Shown piece by piece: positions 22,140 to 46,439 of a stretch of DNA of 64,000 nt; position 1 is the stretch's first letter; each line of letters begins with the position of its first letter. The notes beneath the pieces were generated by a model, which did no database searches, was not told the DNA's origin, and saw only the letters and a program-made list of their open reading frames with translations. Made by a program: the position numbers and the translations under genes. Origin of the DNA: Sipunculus nudus. Its lineage: Eukaryota > Annelida > Sipuncula > Golfingiida > Sipunculidae. The stretch spans positions 26,467,956 to 26,531,955 of the forward strand of contig CM049312.1 in assembly GCA_026874595.1 (NCBI GenBank), given 5' to 3'.

Positions 22140-23160
22140 TCTAGCATAACATTCAGGGAGGTAATGGGCAAGATGTCTTTGTAAAACATGAATTTAGGTC
22201 ACTGTGACCTTCTTATGTAGCATCTAGGGAGGTTCTTTGCAAGTCCCCTTTTAATCATTGACTTGTACGTAACCTGCTCATGAATACATCACCAGCTATC
22301 ATGTTTTGCCTTGAGAGTATTATAAGGCAGGACTATACTGGGGACATACACAATTATCGATTGAAAAAAACATGACAGGCCACAAAAATCATATAAATAG
22401 ATTAATGGGTGTCACTGGACAACCTATAAAATTATGCTAGTGAAGAAAAACACTTCTAGAATGAGGTTATATTTACTTTATCCTATACTTCTACAGAAAT
22501 TGGCTGCTTTTAATTGGTGAATCCAAACTTGTTGATGCCGATACGCAAAATCTGACATGAAGCGACGTCATGAACAAGGATGGAATTCTTTACATTTTTC
22601 GAAAATAACGCTCTTTTACTGGTCACCTCATGCCAATAGCCATTCAGTGCTTCATTAACTACAACATCTTGACAAGGAAGCTTGAATTAATTTAAGACAA
22701 ACACTCATTCTAATACTTCATAATAATCATTCGGCTAGTTATGCGTGGGAATATCCGTACAGTATGTTTGATTGTGCTTAATGTTACGAGAGGTCACTGA
22801 AATGTCTCCTTGGACTTCCGAAATCTGGTCACTGTTACCTAATTCTTCAAGATATAGGAAAGAACATTATTGAGCACCTTTAAGTCAGATTTGTAAAATA
22901 ATTTACAGTTTAACCTGGACACTTTTAACATTTGTTAAATCCAGGGAGGTTATTGTAACATCTCCTTGGAAACCGGAAATAAGGTCACTGTGACCTATAT
23001 TCTGCGAGCAAAGAACATGATTTCAGCACCCTATTAATCAGATGGACACAAACGAACAAAGAAGTTTCGAACTTGCCATCTAAGGTATTGCTATTACAAT
23101 GTTTTTGGAAAGCCTAAATAGGGTTGCCGTTACCTATTTGCCGTGGACTATAGGCAAAAA
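22140..23160. repeat. Diverged repeats carrying ERE-like palindromes
   Basis: Phrases such as ATCTCCTTGGA, GGTCACTGTGACCT and AGAACATNATT recur at about 140-155-bp intervals near 22828, 22983 and 23122, with a further copy near 22195. Two copies contain a perfect AGGTCACTGTGACCT palindrome (22195-22209 and 22982-22996). The family is related to the repeats inside the 1956-bp duplication at 41200-44040. Confidence 0.55.
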
Positions 23161-23199
23161 GCATGATTTTGGGCATCTCGGAAGTGTTCAAGGTTCCTT

Positions 23200-25380
23200 A
23201 TTTTATATTCTTCACCGGATCATAATTTCAATAATCTATACATAGAATCACCTTTAAGCCATGTCCATTACGTAACTTGGGTTTTTTTTTGTAAAATTTC
23301 AAAAGTAAACTATCCAAAGAGGATTACCTTATTTGTGAATGAAAAATAATATTACAAGATGCTACTGAAGCTTTAAAGTCTTTTAAATAAGAGGCATGTC
23401 CCGGCATAGTTGGATACCTTGCGGAATTTATATTTATTTTTGGAATGTTTGGGAATTTGTCAAAGTTAATAGTACTGCATTTGATTACGGATCTTGGCCG
23501 CCATCCCCGAAACGGGGTCTTATTTCATATATATTGAAATAAGGGGACCATGAACTTCTCAAAGAATGGCCTCCAGTACATTGCTGAATGTTGATTACTT
23601 TATCGGTGATCAGATACACAATTTACTATACTAATTTTAGGTAACTGTATACAGATTTGATTTGTCTTGTTCAAGAAAATGCTTTTGAAAATGAAACTTG
23701 GAATTTGTGTTTAAATGTATAAGAAAATTGACTCGATCTTATGTTAATGAAATGGGTAAAACTTTGTTACACTCAAAACTTTATCCGTCAAGCAGAAATT
23801 GTAAAAGGAACATCATTTTTAACTCAAGATAACTCAATTTGCTGATGATACAACTTTTTTTGTTTCTCATATTAAATCCATAAATTAATATCTAACGATT
23901 TTAAATATTTTCAGATTTCATCTTGAGCTAGGTAAAATAAAGATAAAACAAAGTTTATGGATAGGTATTTTTTTAAGACAACCTCACCAGGAATATTGAA
24001 AGGTCACCTGGTTGTATTAACATTTCTGTCGTTTTATTACTGAAATCTTGTTATAAACAGTAATTGTCATGACAGTGTTTTATATATTTGGTCTTATAGA
24101 AATTTATCTAAGACACTGCCTAGCTCATTGTCTTCAGGGTGTACTGATGAGAACAGGTAGAAGCTCAGGATAAGATGAGAACTGCGAAATACTTCCGTGG
24201 AATTTCCATGAAAAAGATGGTAGGTACATCATATCAAACCTAATAACCCTGACAATCTAAAAGGTCATGTTGCTTTTGTCTCCGGAAGTTTCACCAAATA
24301 AAGTCAAGGCCATATATTTAAATATTTTTTTTTATTTTTTCCAGGGTAGTTTCTCATTTCTTGTGAATTTCATGAAAATAACAGGCAACGCACATCACAT
24401 TCACCCTTTTGTTCAGATTAATTCTACAGTTCTGACATATTGGCATTTGGTTTTCCATATATTAACATTATAGCTGACAACTCATTCATTTCCCACTAGA
24501 AACCTATCAAATTTTCAAAATATACTACAGAGATCCAAAAGGGAAAGGGAAATGGCTTTACTATTTATATATTTTAGCTTTATTTTTAACCAGGGTAATT
24601 TTGGGTAAATACAGTACCTGTGGTGTTTTTGTAGCACGTGTGTACATGAAATCGTTCAAATTTTTCTAGCTGGAGACACTGTAGAAATGAGGAACAATAA
24701 AGGTATAACCATCCGTCAGCAGCTGGACAAATGTTTTTCAACGGATCTTTATGACAAAAGTCATAGTTATATTTACAAACAAAAATAATTCTAATTTAAA
24801 ATAAGGGTCAAATTACAATTTGTACCTGTCCAGGTATGACAATAAATAAATAACGGGTGAATTTCAAAGAAAAATAAAAAGAAGGTCATAGTGAAGATTT
24901 ATTAATTTACTAGAATGGCTCTGTTTTTGCAGCGGAAACATTGATACCCCTCTATGGGCCATCCGAAAAAAACATTGGGGTAAAATATTCCCTCAAATAA
25001 AAAAAAACATCATTTGTATACAATATGCCGTACTGGTGCATTAATATCTCAAAACAATTATTCTAGCAGATTTGACTTTGACGGTCAAATACCATTTAAT
25101 GTTTCCTCCGTCTATAAGGTAAAGTTTTTTTAAACTTATGAATGTAGATCGCCCGTGACAGTTTGTAGGATACATGAACGTTTGATTAGGACCTTTGCGG
25201 ATGTAGAAATTAAAGCTCAGGTTGTATATAAAGATGCCATGTCTCACAAAACCTGTCAAACAGACACGTCCCTGTCCCTTGCCAACCTGGATTACATTAA
25301 AATTTCAATACAGCATCCCTGGAAAATTTCTCCCATATTAACCCTGACAGAAAATAAGAAAATGGTGATGGTTTACAGGT
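23200..25380. other. Intergenic region between genes A and B
   Basis: Between the promoter of gene A and the polyadenylation signal of gene B I see only AT-rich sequence with short A and T runs. No exon, domain, tRNA or structured repeat could be supported. Confidence 0.5.
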
Positions 25381-25384
25381 AAAC

Positions 25385-25390
25385 CTTTAT
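25385..25390 (-). terminator. Polyadenylation signal of gene B
   Basis: AATAAA on the minus strand, 56 bp past the TAA stop at 25446-25448. It is consistent with a short 3' UTR. Confidence 0.65.
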
Positions 25391-25445
25391 TCCTATCTGA
25401 TAGAATACAAGCTTAGATTCATCCCTCTGTTTAAAAAAAAAACAG

Positions 25446-38412
<12,967 letters not shown>

Positions 38413-38455
38413 GGTGATACGAGCTGCAGCTGGTACAGGGCACGGTGCACACCCC

Positions 38456-38484
38456 TATATATACTCAGTACAAGATCCTCAGAC
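38456..38484 (-). promoter_or_regulatory. Gene B core promoter (TATA box and GTCTGA element)
   Basis: TATATATA on the minus strand at 38456-38463, 44 bp before the ATG as in gene A. GTCTGA lies at 38479-38484, 15 bp upstream of it. Confidence 0.65.
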
Positions 38485-39261
38485 GACGTGGGCGTGCCAT
38501 CGGACCAGCATATGCTGGTATTAAATGATTACCGGCGACTTCATTATCTGCATCACCCTAATTTTGTGCGACCAGGGAATAATTACTTTAATATTCCAAG
38601 GATTGACGTCTTAAAAGTCGGTCCGAAACTGGTATGGGTGCCCTAATTATCATTACTGCATACATGCGCGGATCCACAAAATGGGGGTTTTGGAGTAGTG
38701 TCCCCCAACCCTTTACCTGTTTTAAATATAATGCCAAAAGTATTCCCCCATAATGTCATTAGGAGACGGCTTTTTTTTAAATGTTAACAAAGTATCACCA
38801 TTGAGAGTCAGTATGATTATGAGACACCAGTAATAGGGCTCTACTGTCTTCTACAGAAAAAAAAAACATGTAACCTAATGTTATTGATTGCATATGACTG
38901 TATTGAAAGGTCACTAGCTGCAAAACGCCCTTTACAAATCTCTGGTTCGTCTGTCCTGCCGTCAGATGTCCCTGTTGATTGTTTGGAATGTTTTGCCCCC
39001 CCCCCCATGTATTAAACACGTGGATATAATCAAAACTAACAGCCCGTGTGTAAAGTATGACCAGCCTTTTCTGGCCTGTCTTTATAAAAGGTTCAAGGGA
39101 CAGTCTTTAATTAATAGACGTCAGATATCGGAATTGGCCCCCATTCATTTGTTATTCATTTGTTCTGTAGTTCCTCTACTATCAAACCCATCGATTAAAG
39201 TCTTAATTTTTCTTTCTTCTTCCTTTTACTCTTTGCAATAGATCGCCATCATGGCTGATTT

Positions 39262-39500
39262 TTTTAAAAGCTGATTCTCGGGCACAATATTAGTCCAAGA
39301 TGACAGATTTACATTTATTTTTTGAAGTTTATCTTATTCCCGAGGCCTTTCACTCCATAGCCGGTTCTGCAATATCGCCCACTTGTTTTCTTCTAGATCT
39401 CAATATGGCTAATAAAAAAAATCACCTGTAGGGGATAAATACTAGTCATATGTGACAGATTTCCAGGTGATATTGATCTTGACCTCATTTCCGAGGTCGT
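39262..39500 (+). repeat. Dispersed repeat family, further copies
   Basis: TTAAAAGCTGATTCTCGGGC with ACAATATTAGTCCAAGATGA marks one copy. A second starts near 39405 (AAATACTAGTCATATGTGAC, then CAGGTGATATTGATCTTGAC). Both match the family first seen at 3417. Confidence 0.5.
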
Positions 39501-40036
39501 AGGTGTAACCCGCCCCCACCCCCTTTTTTTATTTGCCAGTTATTCAAGTAGCTATGTGTATTGTAATAATCGTGGCAATTTGAGGCCCAGGGGTGTCAGC
39601 GGTTTATGTTATATATAAGCCTATATGTATGGACCGTGAAAGAAGAAAAAGTACCATATGACATCAGTTTGAAAAGCAAAGCCTACTCTACCACAACAAA
39701 GAAATGTAAACTATGTAACACGGAAAAATATATTATTATATGCAGACCAGAACAGAGCACGTTAAATAATAGAAGGGAACTGGCCACTACATGTAAACAC
39801 AAGGCCAAGCATATGCTTTGCAAAATCAAGTAATTTTACAAATTCTCATGAAACTACCACAACACAACAGCCACCTGAACCCTGACAACATCCTAAACGA
39901 ACCCAGTAACCCCAGCTTAATCTATTCAGGCGATTTATATACACACATTTGATCACTTCAGTGTGTAGGAGTAATCACAGCCTATTACGAAACAGTAAAG
40001 GCATTTAATATCATGAAGTCGAATTGTTACATGGTA

Positions 40037-40037
40037 C

Positions 40038-40084
<47 letters not shown>
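40037..40084. repeat. TA microsatellite
   Basis: Pure TA run, about 45 bp before the 1956-bp duplication. Confidence 0.95.
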
Positions 40085-40088
<4 letters not shown>

Positions 40089-40130
40089 CCGCCATTTCTG
40101 TCAACCCTATGGTAATTCCATTCAGTGAAC

Positions 40131-42086
40131 AGCCCTTTATACTACTTACATGTCATAGTCTGTTATGTGGGCTGTTATTTGACATTAATTTATTGTCATT
40201 TATCCTACTTATACAGTGGGCATGAACCATTACCCGATCCTGTCCATATAGCTTACAATATAACGACGGCTGCATATTGCAATAATGACAGACAGTTTAC
40301 GAATATATGATAGGCTATGAGTGGTTATGTAATGACACAAATTCAGCATAATCTTCGTACAAAGTGTGTATAAAAAAAGATAAAAAAACAAACTACCCTT
40401 TAATGTATTTTTTAAAAGGTTGCCCGGTGGCAAGGCCACTTTGCTTTATATAAATAAAGAAACAATTCCAGATTCTTCGGTACAGTCAACTAAATCTGTA
40501 ATTTATTGGTGTGGATTAATGGCAACATTCACCTTAAGGTAAAGGTTAGTAAAAATCTGCAAATCTGTAACTTAAGACTAATATTTTGCCAAAATTTCAG
40601 AATTTTTAAATTAGCCATATTAAAGATCTAGCGGAAACAGGAAATGACAGAGGAAAGAAAATGAAAAAGGGATGAAATATTACAATGACCATAACTCAAT
40701 CACTAAGTGACATAGGAACATATATATGCTGTCATTTCCAACTAGCATTAGAATGTCCGTTCATTTGGTGACACTTCTAAGGGTCATAAAAAAGTACATT
40801 AAATGCAGTAAGGTCAAGACCAATGTCACATTTGCCTTGAAAACAAGTGGCCCATGGGGTCATAATGCTCAGCTGACCAATTTAGCCAGACGTTCACAGC
40901 AGGAATTCATAACCTGTAAGCCATATCGAGATTAACTTAAATGTGACTTTGACCTTTGTCCTTCTGATACCATATTCAACAGGGTTCTTCCGCAAGTGAC
41001 TGGTCACACATGTACAGACTGACCCCAATCATGACTGCTCTATACAGGTTGTACAAGATAAGAATAAGACCATGTTCAACAGTTTTCCCACTCTTTTCAG
41101 AGGTCATCGTGGCTAGCTCTAGGTTTCCAAAAAAAAATGGCCCTGGCGTTGCGTTAGAAGATCCTAGGCCTTACGGATACAATCTAGGACCATCTGAGTA
41201 TCGAGTGCTCAAAAGATGATTTTTCCCAATAGCTCGCAGAATATAAGTCAAGGTGACCTAATTTCATGATTCCAAGGACATTTATCTTTGACCTCCCTAA
41301 AGGTCAGATTAGGAGATGAGATTCTAGGTCATACGGATATTATTAGTGCCCCGTCTGACTCTCTGTGTGCTCAAAAACCTGTTTTCGGCCAGCAGCTCGC
41401 AGAATATAGGTAACAATGACCTAATTGCAGGTTTCGGAAGAGATTTGCCTTAGACCGCTATGCATATACAGTTAGAAGATTTTTTATTTAGCGGACACAA
41501 TCTGTGCCCTGTATAACTGTCTTGGCACTCAAAATCATGTTTTTGACTAGGCGCGTGCAGAATATAGCTCATCATGAAATAGTTTCAGGTTTTTATGAAA
41601 AGTCCACAGAACCTCTCTGGATCTTGCGTTACAAGATTCTTGGCATAACGGATGCAATTTCAGCCCATTTTGGCTTTCAGAGTGTTCAATGATATTTTTT
41701 TCCTAAACACATAATATAGGTCACGGTGTTTGGCCGCCCTGAATTTCCTATTAGAAGATTCTAGGCCAAACGCATACTGTTTGAGCCCCGTCTAACTCTC
41801 CTGGTGCTGATAAAATGCTTAAAAATAAGAAAAAATACAGGTGTCGTCACTAGTCTTTAGGAACTGATGAAGCTTTCCGTGATCAGTACGCTTAGAAAAA
41901 TACCCTGTTAGTCATTGAGATACCAGAGCTTTTGTACCATTTTTTTTAATTATTCTTGGCTGCACAAACAGGCCCCACAATTCGGAAAATATAGGTTACA
42001 GTGACCTAATTTCAAGTGTCCAAGGAGATTTTCTATTGACCTCCTTGGATGTACAGTTAGACGTTTCTAGGTATAATGGCTACTAC
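40131..42086. repeat. 1956-bp tandem duplication, first copy
   Basis: This unit and 42087-44042 are direct, adjacent and almost identical. The one difference I noticed is 41163 (C in ATCCTAGG) against the matching T in the second copy. Junctions share only the bases AC. The second part (about 41230-42060) itself consists of diverged units of about 157 bp marked by GCAGAATATAGGT and TGACCTAATT. Short open frames occur identically in both copies and show no domain. Confidence 0.95.
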
Positions 42087-44042
42087 AGCCCTTTATACTA
42101 CTTACATGTCATAGTCTGTTATGTGGGCTGTTATTTGACATTAATTTATTGTCATTTATCCTACTTATACAGTGGGCATGAACCATTACCCGATCCTGTC
42201 CATATAGCTTACAATATAACGACGGCTGCATATTGCAATAATGACAGACAGTTTACGAATATATGATAGGCTATGAGTGGTTATGTAATGACACAAATTC
42301 AGCATAATCTTCGTACAAAGTGTGTATAAAAAAAGATAAAAAAACAAACTACCCTTTAATGTATTTTTTAAAAGGTTGCCCGGTGGCAAGGCCACTTTGC
42401 TTTATATAAATAAAGAAACAATTCCAGATTCTTCGGTACAGTCAACTAAATCTGTAATTTATTGGTGTGGATTAATGGCAACATTCACCTTAAGGTAAAG
42501 GTTAGTAAAAATCTGCAAATCTGTAACTTAAGACTAATATTTTGCCAAAATTTCAGAATTTTTAAATTAGCCATATTAAAGATCTAGCGGAAACAGGAAA
42601 TGACAGAGGAAAGAAAATGAAAAAGGGATGAAATATTACAATGACCATAACTCAATCACTAAGTGACATAGGAACATATATATGCTGTCATTTCCAACTA
42701 GCATTAGAATGTCCGTTCATTTGGTGACACTTCTAAGGGTCATAAAAAAGTACATTAAATGCAGTAAGGTCAAGACCAATGTCACATTTGCCTTGAAAAC
42801 AAGTGGCCCATGGGGTCATAATGCTCAGCTGACCAATTTAGCCAGACGTTCACAGCAGGAATTCATAACCTGTAAGCCATATCGAGATTAACTTAAATGT
42901 GACTTTGACCTTTGTCCTTCTGATACCATATTCAACAGGGTTCTTCCGCAAGTGACTGGTCACACATGTACAGACTGACCCCAATCATGACTGCTCTATA
43001 CAGGTTGTACAAGATAAGAATAAGACCATGTTCAACAGTTTTCCCACTCTTTTCAGAGGTCATCGTGGCTAGCTCTAGGTTTCCAAAAAAAAATGGCCCT
43101 GGCGTTGCGTTAGAAGATTCTAGGCCTTACGGATACAATCTAGGACCATCTGAGTATCGAGTGCTCAAAAGATGATTTTTCCCAATAGCTCGCAGAATAT
43201 AAGTCAAGGTGACCTAATTTCATGATTCCAAGGACATTTATCTTTGACCTCCCTAAAGGTCAGATTAGGAGATGAGATTCTAGGTCATACGGATATTATT
43301 AGTGCCCCGTCTGACTCTCTGTGTGCTCAAAAACCTGTTTTCGGCCAGCAGCTCGCAGAATATAGGTAACAATGACCTAATTGCAGGTTTCGGAAGAGAT
43401 TTGCCTTAGACCGCTATGCATATACAGTTAGAAGATTTTTTATTTAGCGGACACAATCTGTGCCCTGTATAACTGTCTTGGCACTCAAAATCATGTTTTT
43501 GACTAGGCGCGTGCAGAATATAGCTCATCATGAAATAGTTTCAGGTTTTTATGAAAAGTCCACAGAACCTCTCTGGATCTTGCGTTACAAGATTCTTGGC
43601 ATAACGGATGCAATTTCAGCCCATTTTGGCTTTCAGAGTGTTCAATGATATTTTTTTCCTAAACACATAATATAGGTCACGGTGTTTGGCCGCCCTGAAT
43701 TTCCTATTAGAAGATTCTAGGCCAAACGCATACTGTTTGAGCCCCGTCTAACTCTCCTGGTGCTGATAAAATGCTTAAAAATAAGAAAAAATACAGGTGT
43801 CGTCACTAGTCTTTAGGAACTGATGAAGCTTTCCGTGATCAGTACGCTTAGAAAAATACCCTGTTAGTCATTGAGATACCAGAGCTTTTGTACCATTTTT
43901 TTTAATTATTCTTGGCTGCACAAACAGGCCCCACAATTCGGAAAATATAGGTTACAGTGACCTAATTTCAAGTGTCCAAGGAGATTTTCTATTGACCTCC
44001 TTGGATGTACAGTTAGACGTTTCTAGGTATAATGGCTACTAC
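42087..44042. repeat. 1956-bp tandem duplication, second copy
   Basis: Second copy of the unit at 40131-42086. It ends at TACTAC, after which the sequence TGTGATCTGTTAACGG is unique. Such identity means very recent duplication or an assembly artefact. Confidence 0.95.
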
Positions 44043-44149
44043 TGTGATCTGTTAACGGACGGACTGCCAGACGGAAAGACAGAAGGACTATGGTCAAAGG
44101 GTGATCGCTATAGCTCAGATGACTTTCAGTCAGCTGAGCTAAACAAGCC

Positions 44150-44960
44150 AAGTTCGGCATGAATATCTCATTGGTTTAACATTGTGATATAAAAACAACT
44201 AAAGTGTCATTTCCATTTGAACTTAATGGGACAATTTATTTGGTGATACATATGAAGTAAAAAAAGAACAAAATCATGCATTAAGCATAAGTTCAATGTC
44301 AAACTTGGAAAAGAAATAGCATGATTTTGCAAGAAATGACAGAAACTTTTAAGTTGTCATTTCTTACTAATGTAGAAGACGCCTGCAGGGCAGGAAAGGG
44401 CAGGAAATGTACATATCATGCATCAAGGTTACATTTGGATGAAACAGCAAAACTCGACATGATATGGTTTATTATATAAACATATTTCATTTCCCGCTAA
44501 CTTCAGAATGCCGACTGCTCTGGTGATGCTTCCGATGCAAGGAAATGTGCATATCATGCCTCAAGGTCAAGGTTAAAAGTTAGATAAGGAAGACAATATA
44601 CTCGCCTTGAAATATCATGTTTTTGCAAAAAACGTGATATAGAAACACATTGAAAGGGTCATTTCCAAGGGTTATTAGAATGGTCAATCCAGGAAATGTA
44701 CAAATCACGCTTCACGGTGATGAACAAGGTAAGGTCTTTAGGAAAACTGGCCAGTATATGGCATGTTATTGCAAGAAATTGAAATCAAACTGAAGGTATT
44801 ACTTCCAGGAAACAATAAAATTCTGATTGATTTGGTGATACTTTTTTCAGGTCATATTTGTAACCTATCATGCGTCATGTGCAAGGTAAATGAAACTTAC
44901 ATCAATGCCATATATAGGGAGGCCTATAAACGTGTCAATGGAACCATACTTATCCTGCCT
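44150..44960 (+). repeat. Diverged tandem repeat, period about 150 bp
   Basis: GGAAATGTACATATCATG-like phrases recur at about 44401, 44541 and 44693, each followed by a TCAAGGT block and a GGTGATAC-type phrase. It is related to the start of the 1956-bp unit. Confidence 0.55.
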
Positions 44961-45778
44961 AATCACTGAGATCAAAAATCACATGCGCATGTAACAATAC
45001 GTTTGAATATCACATTAATTTGAATTTATTATAAATGCATGGTTTATGCACAATAAATGAATTTGGGAACCTTAAGCAGTGTGTTTTTACGAATTACGGG
45101 TTATTCAGTATTGATCATAACAAATTGATTTAATTACATAATACGTGTAAACCTTTTCTCTGAAGTTTATACATGTGAAAATAGGTGCAAAATATACACA
45201 AAAACCGTTAGCAGAAACACCATTATTTTTTTACATCGGGACAGTGAACCAAGTTATTCATTTAAACCTAATAACTCTCCTTATATAAACAATCTATAGT
45301 TAATCCCGTTCAGTGCTCAATGGCAGTGCCTGTTGACAGGCCATCAACACGAATTTGTTTCACATTAAACTTTTAATATTTGTAGGCGTTTTGCAGTGAA
45401 TATTGAAAAGAGTCATGGTGATTGAATTATTCAGAATTATTCCCGGCACATTTCTTCATCTTGTAGGTTTCAAAAGTATATAAAATATTACGGCAATGTG
45501 TACCCAGTGGACGAACAGGCCTATTATAAATTTTTGTAAAGATTGTATATGTTATTGGTTTGTTCTGGGTCACCCAAAACACCGGTTGCATGTTTTTGTT
45601 TATCTATGACGAAACACTCATTAATTTTCGAATTTGAAACAAAAGCAACTCGCATCAAGGGATAAATTGAATATGTCAATGCAGTATTATGCAAATACTT
45701 TATAAAATAAAAGAAAACAAAAAAGAGCGTTTTGTACACCTGACAAGTGCTCAGCTTGATTACATCCCTGCGCCACTG

Positions 45779-45840
45779 GGGTGCAGCGTTACAGCCGGCG
45801 TAAATGGCTGCCGTGTCGGCCGGTGAACCGACTGCACCCT
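45779..45840. repeat. Imperfect inverted repeat
   Basis: GGGTGCAG at the left and CTGCACCC at the right bracket about 45 bp with GCCGGC/GGCCGG pairs. It contains GGTGAACCGAC, as in the SINE body. It could be a decayed fold-back or SINE fragment. Confidence 0.35.
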
Positions 45841-45989
45841 CTCATATATCTTTATCTCTTACAATAATGATACGATATTGCATGGATGCATGTGTTACAT
45901 TTTGGCTTCAGATTTGAAGTTCAGTGAGTGTTTCGTCACAGGTTTTTGGGTGTTTCGGATGACCGGTTTGTTCTTTCTGCTTCTGATTA

Positions 45990-46180
45990 TACATTGTCGG
46001 CAGTTGAACCCGGTGTAGTCTCCGGTACATTCCCAGAAGGAGCCGTCTGAGTAGTACCCGCCATTGAGTCCTCGGCTGGACACACAAGGCCCAGGTTGAC
46101 GCGACAGGACAGACGGCACCGCGGCAAACGAACCCAGCTACACCAGATACACCAACTCATGCAAAGCTATGGTGATACTA
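45990..46180 (-). pseudogene. Relic of a fourth first exon (signal peptide and EGF-like 1)
   Basis: It aligns with exon 1 of genes A and B but is broken. The start codon reads ATA, an in-frame TAG falls in the former signal peptide, a frameshift follows, part of the first EGF loop is deleted (several cysteines lost), and the donor has lost its preceding G. Surviving pieces include SRQPGPC and DYTGFNC. A TATA sequence and GTCTGA element remain upstream. No downstream exons were found between here and gene B. Confidence 0.85.
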
Positions 46181-46210
46181 GCTTCAAGGCTGCATCCCTT
46201 GCAGACCCGG

Positions 46211-46236
46211 ATATATACAATAACGGGTTGTCAGAC
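46211..46236 (-). promoter_or_regulatory. Vestigial promoter of the relic exon
   Basis: A GTATATAT sequence at about 46211-46218, with GTCTGA at 46231-46236, about 13 bp upstream. The arrangement matches genes A and B although the coding part is destroyed. Confidence 0.45.
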
Positions 46237-46439
46237 TGCGCCAGAAAAACGATCCTAGTTTGTTGGTATCCAGATGCATGAGAACTTGTGTTTTATATTG
46301 CCTGGGCCTATTTAATATCGTTTCAAGGTTTCCCAGTTTGCAAGTCACTAGTGACCAAACCGTCAACGCCTTTATATCAACCGAATTCAAAGTCCTATAA
46401 TTTGTCATGTGTTCATGGCTAAATGTTAACACTTATTTT

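Noticed and set aside
40125..43648. Repeated pairs of 60-77-codon frames in the 1956-bp units
   Set aside because: They recur only because the DNA is duplicated. None has a domain, a splice partner or unusual composition.
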